Shown: in pieces, positions 45,975 through 58,900 of the stretch
Numbering within the stretch: position 1 is the first letter of the stretch
Layout: the number at the start of each line of letters is the position of its first letter
DNA from: Hyposmocoma kahamanoa
Lineage: Eukaryota > Arthropoda > Insecta > Lepidoptera > Cosmopterigidae
Assembly: GCF_003589595.1 (NCBI RefSeq)
Contig: NW_020653409.1
Span: 2,398,466-2,462,465, forward strand
Reading direction: 5' to 3'
Length of the DNA: 64,000 nt
Notes under the pieces: model-generated
The model's database searches: none
What the model was told of the DNA's origin: nothing
What the model saw: the letters and a program-made list of their open reading frames with translations, nothing else
Translations under genes and position numbers: made by a program

Positions 45975-46935
45975 TAGCTACAACTAATAAACTTACGCGC
46001 GAGATTAAACACAACAACTACACGCATAATCGCTCAATAAACGCGGAAAGAAACAAATTGTATTTTCTTATATACAGGTAATGTAGGACATACCTAATCC
46101 GATCGCCTTCGGACTCTCAAGAGACCAGGAACGGTACAATTTATCTTTCGAAGCAATCAAATACCAGCGGACCTCGTTAATATTGATGGAATGTGTTATG
46201 TTTTCTGTGAATATAAATGTGGTTCGAAAATAAAACCCGTATTTTTTATTTAACTGCAATAACAAACAAGTCTACAAATTACCACATTGACAAGTGTTTT
46301 TTTTTAACCATTGCAGGCTATTTTCGATTTTACGCGCTTCAATATTAACAAAACATCTTAAAATAGAGGAAGCTAGAACTATTTGCTATTTAACATAAAC
46401 TATCTCTTTCATACTAGACGAACATTCATTGAAGGACATCCCAAAACGAAAATGGTAGAGCTGGGAACTCGCAACAATGACGAGAGACGCGGACACACGA
46501 CACTACATCGATTCAAACTGCGTTTTGTAAACGATCTTTTGCTATTGGCTGAGTCCACAAGTCAACGACTACTGTCATAATCACAAAATGTCAAATTTTA
46601 TTTAAAGTCAGTGAGATTGGTAGAATGGGGTTTCGTTTTCTTTCTTCTTCGGATTCTGATTTTTACTTTAGTCGCCGTAATCCTATTTATAAGTGACCAA
46701 AACAATTAAATATTTTTCTCTGTACGTTGCATTCCTTGACAGAAATAAATTTAAATATGTGGTGTCAGATTACATGGGTTACTTGGCGATGGGCTAGATT
46801 GTAATTGATATCATATGAATGTGAATAATAAAACAGTGATCTGAGTGTGAGAAGTGGATTGATTTGTTGCTGAGGCAATGTTATTAAAGCGGTATGTGCG
46901 GTGAGGAGTTGTATATGCAGTGTGGTGTTTAAGTG
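45975..46935. promoter_or_regulatory. Divergent promoter region, CDK2AP1 and unnamed gene
   Basis: This stretch contains the first (5' UTR) exon of CDK2AP1 at its left end and the 5' UTR of the plus-strand gene at its right. The two coding starts are 1,035 bases apart. No repeat and no further coding exon is visible. Confidence 0.45.
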
Positions 46936-49900
46936 ATGGCGATGGGAGGCGAGGGAGAGCGCGCATCGCGGCCGAACTCGCTGCTGTTAGAGGCACCGCC
47001 GCCGGAACGTGAGCCGCTGCGATTTGATGTGCAGCTCGTTGGCGCGCCGCCTGAGGTGGAGCAGCTCGTCAACAACATTAAACAAGTTGCTGAAGACTTC
47101 CTTTATCACTGGAAAACTTTTCCTATTGGTGAGAATTGTTAAACGGGATGTACAATGCGGTTTGGCTCACATAGCAATGAGTCCTTTTCAAAGTCACTCT
47201 TAAAACTAGGCAATAATAAAAATAAAACTGATGTAACTAAATGTAGCTAAGTTTAAAGTTAATGATAATTCTGTTGTTATTGTTCAATGATTCCATCATA
47301 AAATTAAGATTTAAAATCAGTAAAAAATAATATTTATAAATAATCACTGACCAGATTTGCGGGTGTTAATTTACCTAAAATTTTGTATGGGTGTACCCAT
47401 TTTGTGATATGACCAAACCAAATCCCAGAATTGTTTTTAGGATATCAATACATGTAAAATTTATACTACAAATAAAATTAATATAGGCCATAATATATTC
47501 AGTTTCATTAATATGTATGTATTCATTATAATCATTAGAATGTTTATTAGGGTTCAGTTCAGTTTTTACTTTTAAAACTTTATTAACCTGTCTAGTACTA
47601 TTGCTTACTATTTGACTTATTGTATCATGATGGACCAATACTTAGCTAGTTAGCTACCAAAAGAACCGGGAGATACCAGTTCTATTGAAGACTAGTACCG
47701 AATCCCGAATCCCTAATGTTTATTTGTAATGACCAGTGATCGGAATTGAGGGAGTTTTTATACCTAAAGTTTGAACGTTTTCTTAGTATGGACATACCCA
47801 TTTCGTGATATGATCAAAAAATATCCCGGGATACGTATTACTTGAACTAATTTAAATTACTATTGAATAAATTCATAATACTACTGAATAAAATTAATAT
47901 TGTTGTATTACGTTTTATTTATACGTAGGTATTTATTTATAATAATTATAGTGTTTAGTTTGACTCACTAAAGTAATTGTTCTTTCAAAAGGAGAAATAT
48001 ATCTAAGATCGGTACAGAATGTGTAGCAGTCTTCGCTGATGCTGTTATTAACATAAACATAAGTACTACATACATAAAATGGTAAAAACAAGATGTTCGT
48101 CACACAAAATAAAAATTTTTCAAGTTTTTATCAGACTTCGTTGTGGTCAAACGGACACTTTGATGAGTTTTTTTTAAGATGAACTGCCAAAATGAGGTGA
48201 TGCAATTTCGGTGAAAAATGGTACATTTATATGTTCTGGTTCCGTATTGAAATATTTGACTTGGTAATTTAAACATAATCGACCTTACTAACCAACATTC
48301 TGGTATTAAAAAAAACCAGAAAATTAAACTAAAACTAAACAACCTTTGCCCTTTGTTAAATATCGACGGTTTTTATAGTTTATCTTATCTTGTTTCTGTA
48401 CTGTGTAAAAGAGATAACAGTTACGGCTTTCCACGTTGTGTGAAAGAGAAGCTATTACTTATTTCTGCAGCGAAATATCCGTGCAAAAAACTCTTGTAAA
48501 ATCTTTTGCTGAGTGCGCACGTGTTGTGAAACTAAAGTGTTGACCCCGGCTTGTTATTTTGGAATTTCACCGGCTTTGTTTGACAACTACGGCTTGATTT
48601 TGTGGGCTGTACTACAAACGAATTTGATATTTGCTATTTTCTTATCTTCAGTGTAAAAATATTTGCAAATTTAAATTTGCTATCTAAACTTTTTTTATTT
48701 ATATTTTATGACTTTATTAATAAATAATACAACGCACTATTGCATTTTAATTATGTAACTTGCAAAGTAATAAAAGAAGTCAAAATTTTTGATGATTTGA
48801 TTATAAAAATGTTGAAAAGTATCATGATATGCCGGTTATTATTGCATCATATTACAAAACAAGACAACACCGAAATCCCTGCTTTAAAAATGTTTTATGA
48901 GGGTTAACTTTATTATCCCTGTTGTTGACATTCAAGTAAAAACGCCTGATAATATTGAACCTAGCATAATTTCTCCATTCAAATCCATCTAAAAAGACCA
49001 CGTTACCACCATGTCGGCGTGGTGCCAGAACGTGCGATGATAAGAAAGCGACAAAGGGTGCCGCGTGGTGAGACAAAAATCTTTTTTTGTTAGTTTCTAA
49101 AGCTAATCTCATTGTCTGAGTGATAACTGGAAAAAAGAGCGAACGAGACAACATACCTGCTTGCGTGCAGTTACATGTAACCCCATTAAGTACAATTTTT
49201 GTAATTGTTCTTATTCGATGTTGTGCTTGTCATGCGTTCGGGTGTTATTTTGAGTTTTTCTGTATTTTCTGACAACTTGGCTATCTCACAACGGTTTTTG
49301 ATTTGCATTGCGATCTGGATTTTGATTTTACTTAAAACGACGACTTTACGCTACGAATCCCTGAACCAGCTTTTACCTGCGACTTGGACTTCATATTTAT
49401 TTCACTTGCAAGGTAAGAATGAATTTTTTATTATTTATTGTTGAATTTTTAGTTAGACAATCTTTTTAATTAGAATTATTTAAAAAAAGTGGGAAAATAC
49501 GGCAGAGTTTTAGAGATAAAAAATTAAAATAAATATTTAAAAATAGTAATTCACCCTGAATCTAATAAAGTTACCGAGGTTCGTAAAAATGTGCTAATAA
49601 ACAGATACATTTAAACTACGTATGTAATATTTACTTATAATGTTTTTAATTTTAGTATAATTTTTTTCTTTTAATTTATCCAGAAAAAAATTACACAAAT
49701 TACAAAATTATATATTTTTTCTATAACACTGCAATTTTTAATCGTTACACCTATAGGTTTTTGGAATAAAAAGCAGATTTCCGAGAAAAGACCTCAGTAA
49801 TACCTATACCGTACAGTAGAATACCTATTTAACTTAAAAAAATGATTATGAAGAATGTGTAATTCTACATGTTAAAGAAGAAAATTATTAATTTTATTTT

Positions 49901-52900
49901 TAAAAGATCTATCTCGTTTCATAACATCCAGATATAAAAGTACCTTCATAAAAGTGACTACCCTGAAAAAAATTATAATTGAATATAACTTCTGAGTTTT
50001 ACGATATTTGCGTGTGGTATTTTTATGATGAAATGAAAAATATGAGACCTCAATAATAATATAAATATCTTTTCCAAAAACGGCGGGCTTTAGAGAGAAA
50101 AAAAAACAAAAAAAATTAGGCACGCTGAATCTAATAAAGTTACGAACTTCGTAAAAGATCTTAAAAGTGCAACTTAAGACGTACTTTTTAACTATGTATA
50201 CGGCTATTTAGTAGTAAAATTCGACTAGTTCTAAGCGCGCGTTAGCAAAACGCGCGTCGAACGCTCCTAAGAGAACAGGCTCTTAATTTACCAACTATGT
50301 GTTTAAAATGTATTTTTGTGAAATAGGCAGTTATATAATTAAGTACTTTTAAAAACTCTGTTTCAAAATGTTTTGACATGGTCATTAGCAGCTTTTTTTT
50401 ATTTTAGGTATTATCACTATGGAAAATAGACCAAGATCAGAGCTGGTTTATAGCTGGGTTGTCGACTACCCAGAACTGGTTTACGATCCCGCAAGTGGTA
50501 TCATATTTTGTACAATATGTGAATCCCACATAAAAGCTACTCGTAAAAGCAACGTAGATCGGCACATCATAAACGCACTTCATACAAGACGACGAAAAAG
50601 AACCCCGGATGAGTTTTATTTTGATTTAATAGAATTTTTAATATTATGTAACATACCTTGGACACAAGTGAGTAACCCAACGTTACAAAAATTTTTCAAC
50701 AAGTATATATGTATAAAATGTTGTTGTACTTGCTCAAATAAGGCAGTACCTTCAGAATCATTGCTACGGAAACAATATTTTAACAGATTTTTTCAAACAC
50801 AATTAAAAGCTACTTACGATGTAATCGGAAACAACAAGATTTGGTTATCACTTGACGAATCCACGGATTTTTTGGGAAGATACGTTGTAAATTTATTGGT
50901 GATGCCACTTATACAAAATGTGGCTACCAGACCATATTTAATAGCTTGTAAAATGCTAGAAACAGTGAACAGTATACTTTGCAGAAGTCCATGTTGATGA
51001 AAATGTAAGTTAATTAATTTGCTACTCCGCTAACCCAGTGACAGTTAAACCATGCAAAATAGCCACGCTTGTGTTGAATATATTTTTTTTTATGCAGATA
51101 AATAACTATTTCAAGAAAGTATTTAAACGTCTTTACTTTTTTTACTGGACTGGCTCTGAAATTATTAAATTCGTTTTAGGCACTCACCAGCCGCTCGCTA
51201 AGTCCTAACCTTGGTAAATTAATTTTTTCTTCTTAATTTACTCAAAAACTATAACCTGCGGAGTAAAAATTATAAGAACAAAAAGTATTTATTTATGTCT
51301 TATCTATCCAAAACAATCATTAGACAACTTAAAACAAAAAAAAAATCTATCGGAATTTTTTAACTCCAGTAGTCTTGGTAAATAAATTTTTTCTCCTTCA
51401 TTTACTCGAAAACTATCGCTTGCTGAGAAAAATTAATAAGAACAAAAAGTGTTTATTTAAGTCTAATCTTTCCGCAGCAATCATTAAAAATAATTTAAAA
51501 CAAAAAATCTATTCCGGTTAGTACCGGGATTTGTAAAAGGGAATGTCCACATTATTCTTAACGTTGCTCAAAGTTTCGATATAAAAACTCCCTCAATTCC
51601 GATCACTGGTAATGACTTACTAAAGTAATTGTTCTCTCAAAAGGAGAAATACATCTAAGATTGGTAGTATAAATGAGAAACACATAGTCCAGGTGATCTG
51701 GTGAATACGTAATATTTTTTGTTTTGTCTCGTTTTCTTACTGTGTGAAACAGATAGTCGTTACTGCTTTTTATGCTGTATGAAAGAGAAAGCAGTTACAT
51801 ATTTCTACAGTGAATATATGGGCAACGCTCACTTGTCTATAATAATATTATTTTTGAGACAATAATTAAAATAAAATTATTATTTCCTATTGACCAAATA
51901 CTCAATAGGAAATAATTTGTGGCCAATGTACTCAAATATATCAATAAAACACATATTCAAACATTCTGTTCAGTTCTGGGAAGTTTCAGAATTTGTAGAA
52001 AGGAATGTCCACATTATTTTTAACATTACTCAAATTTTAGGTTATGTAATTCCGATCACTGATAACAATATAATTTTCATCTTATTGACTATGACTTTTC
52101 GCAGTCTTGCCCCAGTCGCGTTTCGCCGGACCTGGCAATCGGCCCTCAGACATTCTCGTAGCTCCGCCATGTGATGAGCTCGATGCTGCAGCCCTCGACG
52201 CCGGTATAGAACCACATCCACTCTCACCGAAGCAACTACACGCTATTAGAGAGAAAGGGTAAGTCTCATGTTGCATTCACAGATAGATTACACTTATTTG
52301 CATTATTCTGACATACATGGTGACAAGAAATGCCTCACAATTTCTTTTTAACACTGCCTCTCTTTATTAATTTCGTGAGAGTATGCATTACTACTCAAAG
52401 TGAGCTCAACATAATAGATAAAACAAAGTTCGCGTGATCCCATTGGCTTGGTTATGCAAAAACAGAGAAGGATTGTGCAGCAAAGAGACTATATAGGACA
52501 ATGTAAACACCTAAGACGGTTCACATTTCAGTTGCTATAAAGTAGTGAAAAGTGACAAAGGAGATAGGAGGTAGGATAACTTGACGAAAGTCAAGATACT
52601 CTTGGTTGCTAAGTCAAACAAGTTAGTACACAAAGCTTTACAAAGAAAAACAAAACAAAAGAAAACAAATAATATACAAAATTTAGAAATAAAATGTTAC
52701 TATTGTTTTAAGTGCACTAGTGACCAACATGTGGCACAAGTCGTAAAAAATGCTTTTATCAATCTAATTGAACATCTAAAAATAGCTACTCCGTGTTAGC
52801 TACTGTTTGCCCGTTGAATTGTATATCATTACACGACGCGACCAGATGTCATATCACTTTACGTAGTATAAACTCGTAAGGAAGAACTTTTAATGATAAT

Positions 52901-55900
52901 TAATAGATTTTTGAAGTTTTGTTGTTTCAATAAACAATTATTTTTAGTAGCTGTAGAGCTTGTGAAAGAGTTCGTCCAGGGAAGTACTGCCATCTTACCT
53001 ATTTCTGCCGTCATGCACTAATGTTAACATTACTATGTTCCGGTTTTGAAGGGTAAGGGTGGGTGAGGGTAAGTGAACTTACTGGCACATGAAGCTTGTC
53101 AACTTATGTCTCAGGGATTCGGACGCAGTGGCAGTGCCCCTCGGATCTTTGAGATTTGCTCTGGGTAAGACTGCAACTGCTATGGACAAGCGTGTAGCTT
53201 ACCATCAAGCGCACGACTACTTGTTCGTCCCGTCACTTCATATTATAAAAAAAAATATTTAAAATAAATACGCGCCATTAAATACTAAAATACACCTTTC
53301 GATCTCAGTCAACCCTAATTACAACATTAAAATGGGGTAATGAATAGAATAGAATTCATTTATTACAACGCCACAACGCAAACATATACAGAAAGAAATA
53401 AAAGAAAGACAAAGCAAAAGTAAAACAAAAAATAAAATAACAAAAAAACAAGTAAACAAACATGATCCAATTTTGAACAGTCTACTCAATTTGCATAAAT
53501 GTCATGTGTCATTACTCTGCTGTGATACTCAGCTATTATCAAAGCAGAGTAATGACGCTGATTTTCAGTAGACCACACGGTCTACTGAAAATCAGCGTCA
53601 TTACTAAGGTACATTATACACATAATGTACCTTAACTGAGATGTTCCACTGATCATCATCATATCATTGTAAGGATCTGGTATGATAGTGCTTTCAATCA
53701 ATCAATCAATCATTTATTTGCTACAAACAGTAGTCAAGATAACAAATAATAACATAAGTAGTACAAGCATGTTTTGCCAAAAATGAGAGCCTAGCCCGAC
53801 ACTATCCACCCAGCCCATAACGACCGATACCGGTAAGAGAGAGAACAAAATAAGGGTCATATCTCTCGCTCATTTTTTACTACCGGGGTTCCTAGCGGCA
53901 GAGTAGGTTGTCATAAAGCTCATTAATTTAACACAATTTTGTTTAGAAACCAATTTCGCTAGTAGGGTGTTGATGACGAAAAAAAATTAAATTACTAAGA
54001 TTTTGACGAAAAATTCAATAGTATTGTACTATTGCTGATTCTGCATTGGTGTGTGGAGCAGTTTTTATGAGCATTTGGAAATTCAGTTCAATACAATTTC
54101 TTTTCACACTAACTATTATTCAAAGTTAATGTTTCACTTTTGAAAAGGGTATAATTAAGGTATACAAAATTAATAACTTTTTAAAAATTTTACGATATTT
54201 CTCAGTAAAATATTAGAATACCCGAAAAATAAAAATAACAACCATGTGGAGCGATCTCTGGAAATAATAGCATAAAACCCAACAAAAAATAGAGTTTTTC
54301 CAAAAAAATAAGAAGTGCCAATATCTCGAAAACTAAAAGACTTTTACCGACGTCAAATTATTTTTTTCTGGTAGGTATAGAGCTCACCTACCCGCAGTAT
54401 CGCTCTGACGTCGTAGTTTTGAGATACCCTGTATGTATAAGAATAATTATTGAAAAAATTCCCTAATGTTTTAATACTTTATCCCTCAACGATTCTTATA
54501 ATTTCGTGTTATATCATTTAATGGGTAGTCTCTCTTTAGGAACAAAACTTTCTACCTTAAATTGAACCCATGAAAACCCACTAATGTACTTGTTCAGCCA
54601 TAGTGTCAACCAATCTCACTAAAGTGTAACATCTCAATCCCCTACTACATTCACAATTACAATGTGAATGGAACAGCGACAGTCTCCGAAACAGGAAGTG
54701 GTCCCCACGCACGCCTTTAACTTGTTAAGTTCACTTAAGGCCCTTGTGATTGTCCGAGTTTGATACAGGCGCCTTGATGTTTAATTGTTACGTCGCGCAG
54801 TTTAATTTTTTGTTCTACTTTCTTAAGTGATCAATTATGTGAGATATACAGGGTGACCGGGATTGTGACGTCAAAAAAGAAATTATATTATTAAATTATA
54901 TTAAGTATTGAGGGGTATCCGAATCACCCCCATGTATGTTCCGCGTTTTATGTAGTTTTTGAGTTACGGATCGGCTCTAAATTTTTTTCTCTTTTCAAAC
55001 TACAACACGATTTTTCAAGTACATTTTACAACTACAACTTTTTGTACAAGATTTTTTCGGGATTTTTTTTGTAACTCAATATTTATGAATTGGACTTTAA
55101 CGCACAAAATTTTCGGCTTCATAACGTCAATGGAAGCTACGAAAGTTTTGACCTAAAGTAATTTTTTTTTTCTTGACGTCACTATCTCGGCCACCGCACC
55201 ACATAATCACGTTAATTATGTATACTAGACCTCTCGAAAAGGAATATTGGCATAAAATATACTATTGTATAAATTTGTACAAATTTTTAAGTTCTCTGAG
55301 ATTAATGAGGTCAAAGTTCGCCTACGAGTTGAGTCGATGGGACAGAAATATTATGTATTGAAAAATGTGTGCAGAACTATGGAAAAAGACCGTAGAATAG
55401 AATTCGGTAGAAAATTTAGTATCCGCCCAATATGTGAATGATACATAATTAAGTAGGCAAGTACTTTAGGTTTTTTCCAATGTTTTTGGCGACCTGCCAG
55501 CGAAATGCCTCAATTTCAGAATTTAAAACGTGGGGAACGGACTCTCGGATCTCATTCTGAAATTAAGGTTATTTTTCCTATTAAGAGGTGGGACCTATAA
55601 GGGTTATTTTGCAACTTTATGTTGATCTGTCTGGTGACTCAGTCCATAAACATTGGTACATGAGATGTGGCTGTACGTGTACCATATCAATGATACATTA
55701 CATAATAAAATTTCTTAACCACTACCTCATATTGCAATTGATTTTTGTTTACATACATATTGTGTTACGTAATCGATGTAATATTTCGATACCTCCAATG
55801 AACACTATGCCAACTCAATTTTTGGGCCTGTTCTTTTTTTTTTGTTTATTAAAGAAAATGTATTTTTTTTAGATTTTTGTTTTTATCACAAAATTCGGGG

Positions 55901-58900
55901 AGAATATTATTAGTAAATAAATATGGCTGTTTACAAATATAACAAAAAAGAACCTAAAAATAAAGTGTTCATTGGAAGTATCGATTTCACTCTGATTATG
56001 CATTATACATAATTATGTATTATTATTATTGTTGTTTATATACGCATTACAACATTTAGCCCAACTAATGCTATTATTGTCATTAAATTCGGAATTATTC
56101 AAATACAATAATTGAAATTATTACTTGACTTGGTTTTTTTTAATTCAATTCATTTTTATTTGATTTTAAATAGAATAATAATTCATGTTTAGGAAGTTTT
56201 ATTTTGAATGTATTATCCAACTTATTTTAAAAGTACATGACTGAAACATTCTTCATTATGTAGCTGATTTGTTTTCTGTAAAGCCTGCACAAGGACCGTA
56301 TATTTAAGCCGAAGAAGCTAAGCGCTAAGCAATTGGAGTCGATACGGGAGTGGGGGTATGTCGTCGTATATATGTATGTTTATATGTGTATCATACCATT
56401 TCATAACATATACATTAGACCGAATATAGAATAGCATGCTCCCCATTTCATCTGTTAGTGTAATGTATTTGTATATTATGTATTTTTATTTTACAAACGC
56501 AATAGAGACCCTAATCTCATTTAGATAAACGTTAACAACTTCCTGTCAATGTTTTAATTAAATGACAGAGAAATTCGATTGTTTCCTTGAGATCGTGGTC
56601 GATTTTTATTTTGTGTTGTAACTAACAATTATTTTCAAAACCTCTTGAAGCATGTTCTTCCTAATATTGATGTTGTGTGATTTGATACTCCCTATCTAAT
56701 GACCTTGTATTGTAATTAATATCTTTACTTAGAAGACTCTGTACTACAAACCTTTACTTATTGTATAAAACAAATAACTTGTAAAGACAGAAAGAGCAAC
56801 GGTATAACAAAAGAGAGTGTTGTGGTGCGAAAAATAATGTAGTGACTATGATAAAAAAGGGAATGATTCGATGGTTTGGTCATATGAAATAACAATACAA
56901 ATTCATATTAGCGAATGTGGAGACAAACATTGGGAATCTCAGCGTACAGAATGCAGACGTGCCTAAGAAAGGCTAGTCCAAAACAAACTCCACTCTTGTA
57001 GAGTAACATCAAAAAAATACGATAACAATGTTCATATAAACCACTGGCTACAGGCCTGCCGCTTAACTGAGTGTTGCCTAACAAATTAGTCAATTGTTGT
57101 TATGTGAAACTATAATAAAAACAAAACCAATTTCTTTTATCATTGAAATGAATAGAAAAGCCATTTGGCACTTTTTTCAATCAACTTGTTATTGAATATC
57201 GTCAAAAAAATCTTGTTGAAATTATCCCGCGCAGCGTGACACATGTTACGCGAACTGTCACTCCTCCCGCACCGCGCTGATACCTCAGGAGCCGACTCAG
57301 TTAAGCGGTAGGCCTGTACATACACAGACAATTAATTTGAAAAAAAAACCGACCTCAAAAGTCATTCATCCCCCAGTTGGCCACCCTTAGAAGTGGAATA
57401 TTTTCTTCAAATTTAAATGATCTTTTTCCAAAAAAGAATACTCAAAATTGGTTCACAAATCGAGTTATCATGTGACATAAAAAAAAACCAAAAATGCGAA
57501 TTGATAACCAAAAGAAGGTTTGCCAGTCAGTGGTTCATATGAACATTGTTATCATAATTCAATCTTCTTTTTAACGTTACTGAGAAGTCTTCCGCAGTGT
57601 TAGGCGGCGATTATGCGCCAGACGCGATAGTGTGAATGTATGAGAAAAACCCATTGACCTACCAACAAATGGACGTCGGGTCTAATACAAAAACCACGAA
57701 AAAAATGTCCGAAGTTAACCTATACAAACGTAGTGACATGTAACGAAATATAAAAAACTAAAACATTTAATTTACATTGTAACGTCATTGCAGTAGTGCC
57801 TAATTTTGCTTGCAACAATTTAAGGGCCTAAAAGCACCATATTCAGCTTCTACTGGAAATTTAACAAAATGCACCATATTTAGCTTCGACTTATAAGAAT
57901 ATAAGAATTACTTGAACACAAGAGTAATGGAGTAGCCTTTGTCGTAAATATTAATTAATTTTTATGTATATTAATTAATTTTTTATTGAATTGATATTCA
58001 ATTATTTTTTGTGAAATTACTCCACTAGTTTGTTATAATTATTAATACAAAGATCGAACACTCTGAAAAAATTCCTTCGATCCGGTCAGATTCGAACCGG
58101 ATCGAATCGGATTCGATTTATGTATATTATTATGTCGAATGTTTTACAAATTCAAATAGAGAAATAATAAAGAGTTGGGCAGATACATACAAACACATAT
58201 TACTGTAAATGTGAAAATAAGCGTGTACTATAAGAAATGTACCGATATTCCAGCTAAATGTAAACTCAAATATCCGTAATTCCGAAAACCGATTTATAAT
58301 AAAACCGTTACGCTTTCGAGTAATTTTGATGCTGACAAAATTAGCTTTTATTTTGTAATCTTCCCAAAAAAATACATTTGACATTGTGAAAATTCGAGCT
58401 AACGTTGTTACGGGCAAATGTATTTTCTGACTTCTGATAGGTAATCCCAAGCCGTAAAGCGAGTACAACAATATTTTGTCAGTTATTGCTAACGTTTAAT
58501 CAAAAATCATTTAAAAAATAAAATTAAAATCATAGCGACTCTATAGTTTGTTTGTTTTAAATATTTCAATCGCTTGTGGTTCGAATAATTGAAAATGACC
58601 AAGAAGTTTTAAGTTTCTTGAAATTGACATAATAGGTCTCTTTCCAACTTTTGCGCATGCAATGTGTCGAAAAAGGACAGTTAGCTATTTGATTATTTTG
58701 TGTGCTTTTGTAATTTATATTTACGACTCATTTATTTATAAATTAAATACTATAAAACTGTACAAAATAACACTTTTGAATGAGAATTATGATAACACAA
58801 TATATTTGTTTAGTGAAAATATGATACAAAATTCTGTATTTACACTTTATTGTAATTTTTAGAAGTTATTATTATTGGTACTGCATGATTGTCAACCGCG

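Larger units (their letters stand above)
47344..52066 (+). mobile_element. Older, shorter hAT relative interrupted by the 3.9-kb element
   Basis: Sequence just left of the inner element (47344-47725) is a diverged copy of the inner left end. Sequence just right of it (51617-52066) resembles inner-left sequence from about 47958, parts of 48361-48480, and finally the inner right end (TCCGATCACTG). Removing the inner insertion leaves about 840 bases, which fits an internally deleted copy of the same family. I could not find a clean 8-bp duplication for it. Confidence 0.7.
52259..56283 (+). other. Intron 2 of the unnamed gene
   Basis: It holds a SINE-A copy and the hairpin chain. CAGGGT-type termini at 54432 (minus) and 54850 (plus) hint at further transposon ends. 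Otherwise AT-rich. Confidence 0.5.

Noticed and set aside
48852..49154. 100-residue minus-strand open frame
   Set aside because: It is inside the hAT element, on the strand opposite its transposase, with no recognised domain.
49205..49444. 79-residue hydrophobic open frame with a GTAAGA donor inside the hAT element
   Set aside because: It may be part of a 5' exon of the transposase transcript, but there is no motif to support a protein.
56284..56355. Mutually exclusive alternative to exon 2 of the unnamed gene
   Set aside because: Exon 1 ends in phase 1 and this exon needs phase 2, so direct joining would shift the frame.
58662..58862. 66-residue open frame with a basic start and one hydrophobic segment, like a type II membrane protein
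   Set aside because: It is isolated in an intron, AT-rich, with no following exon and no family match; chance is likelier.
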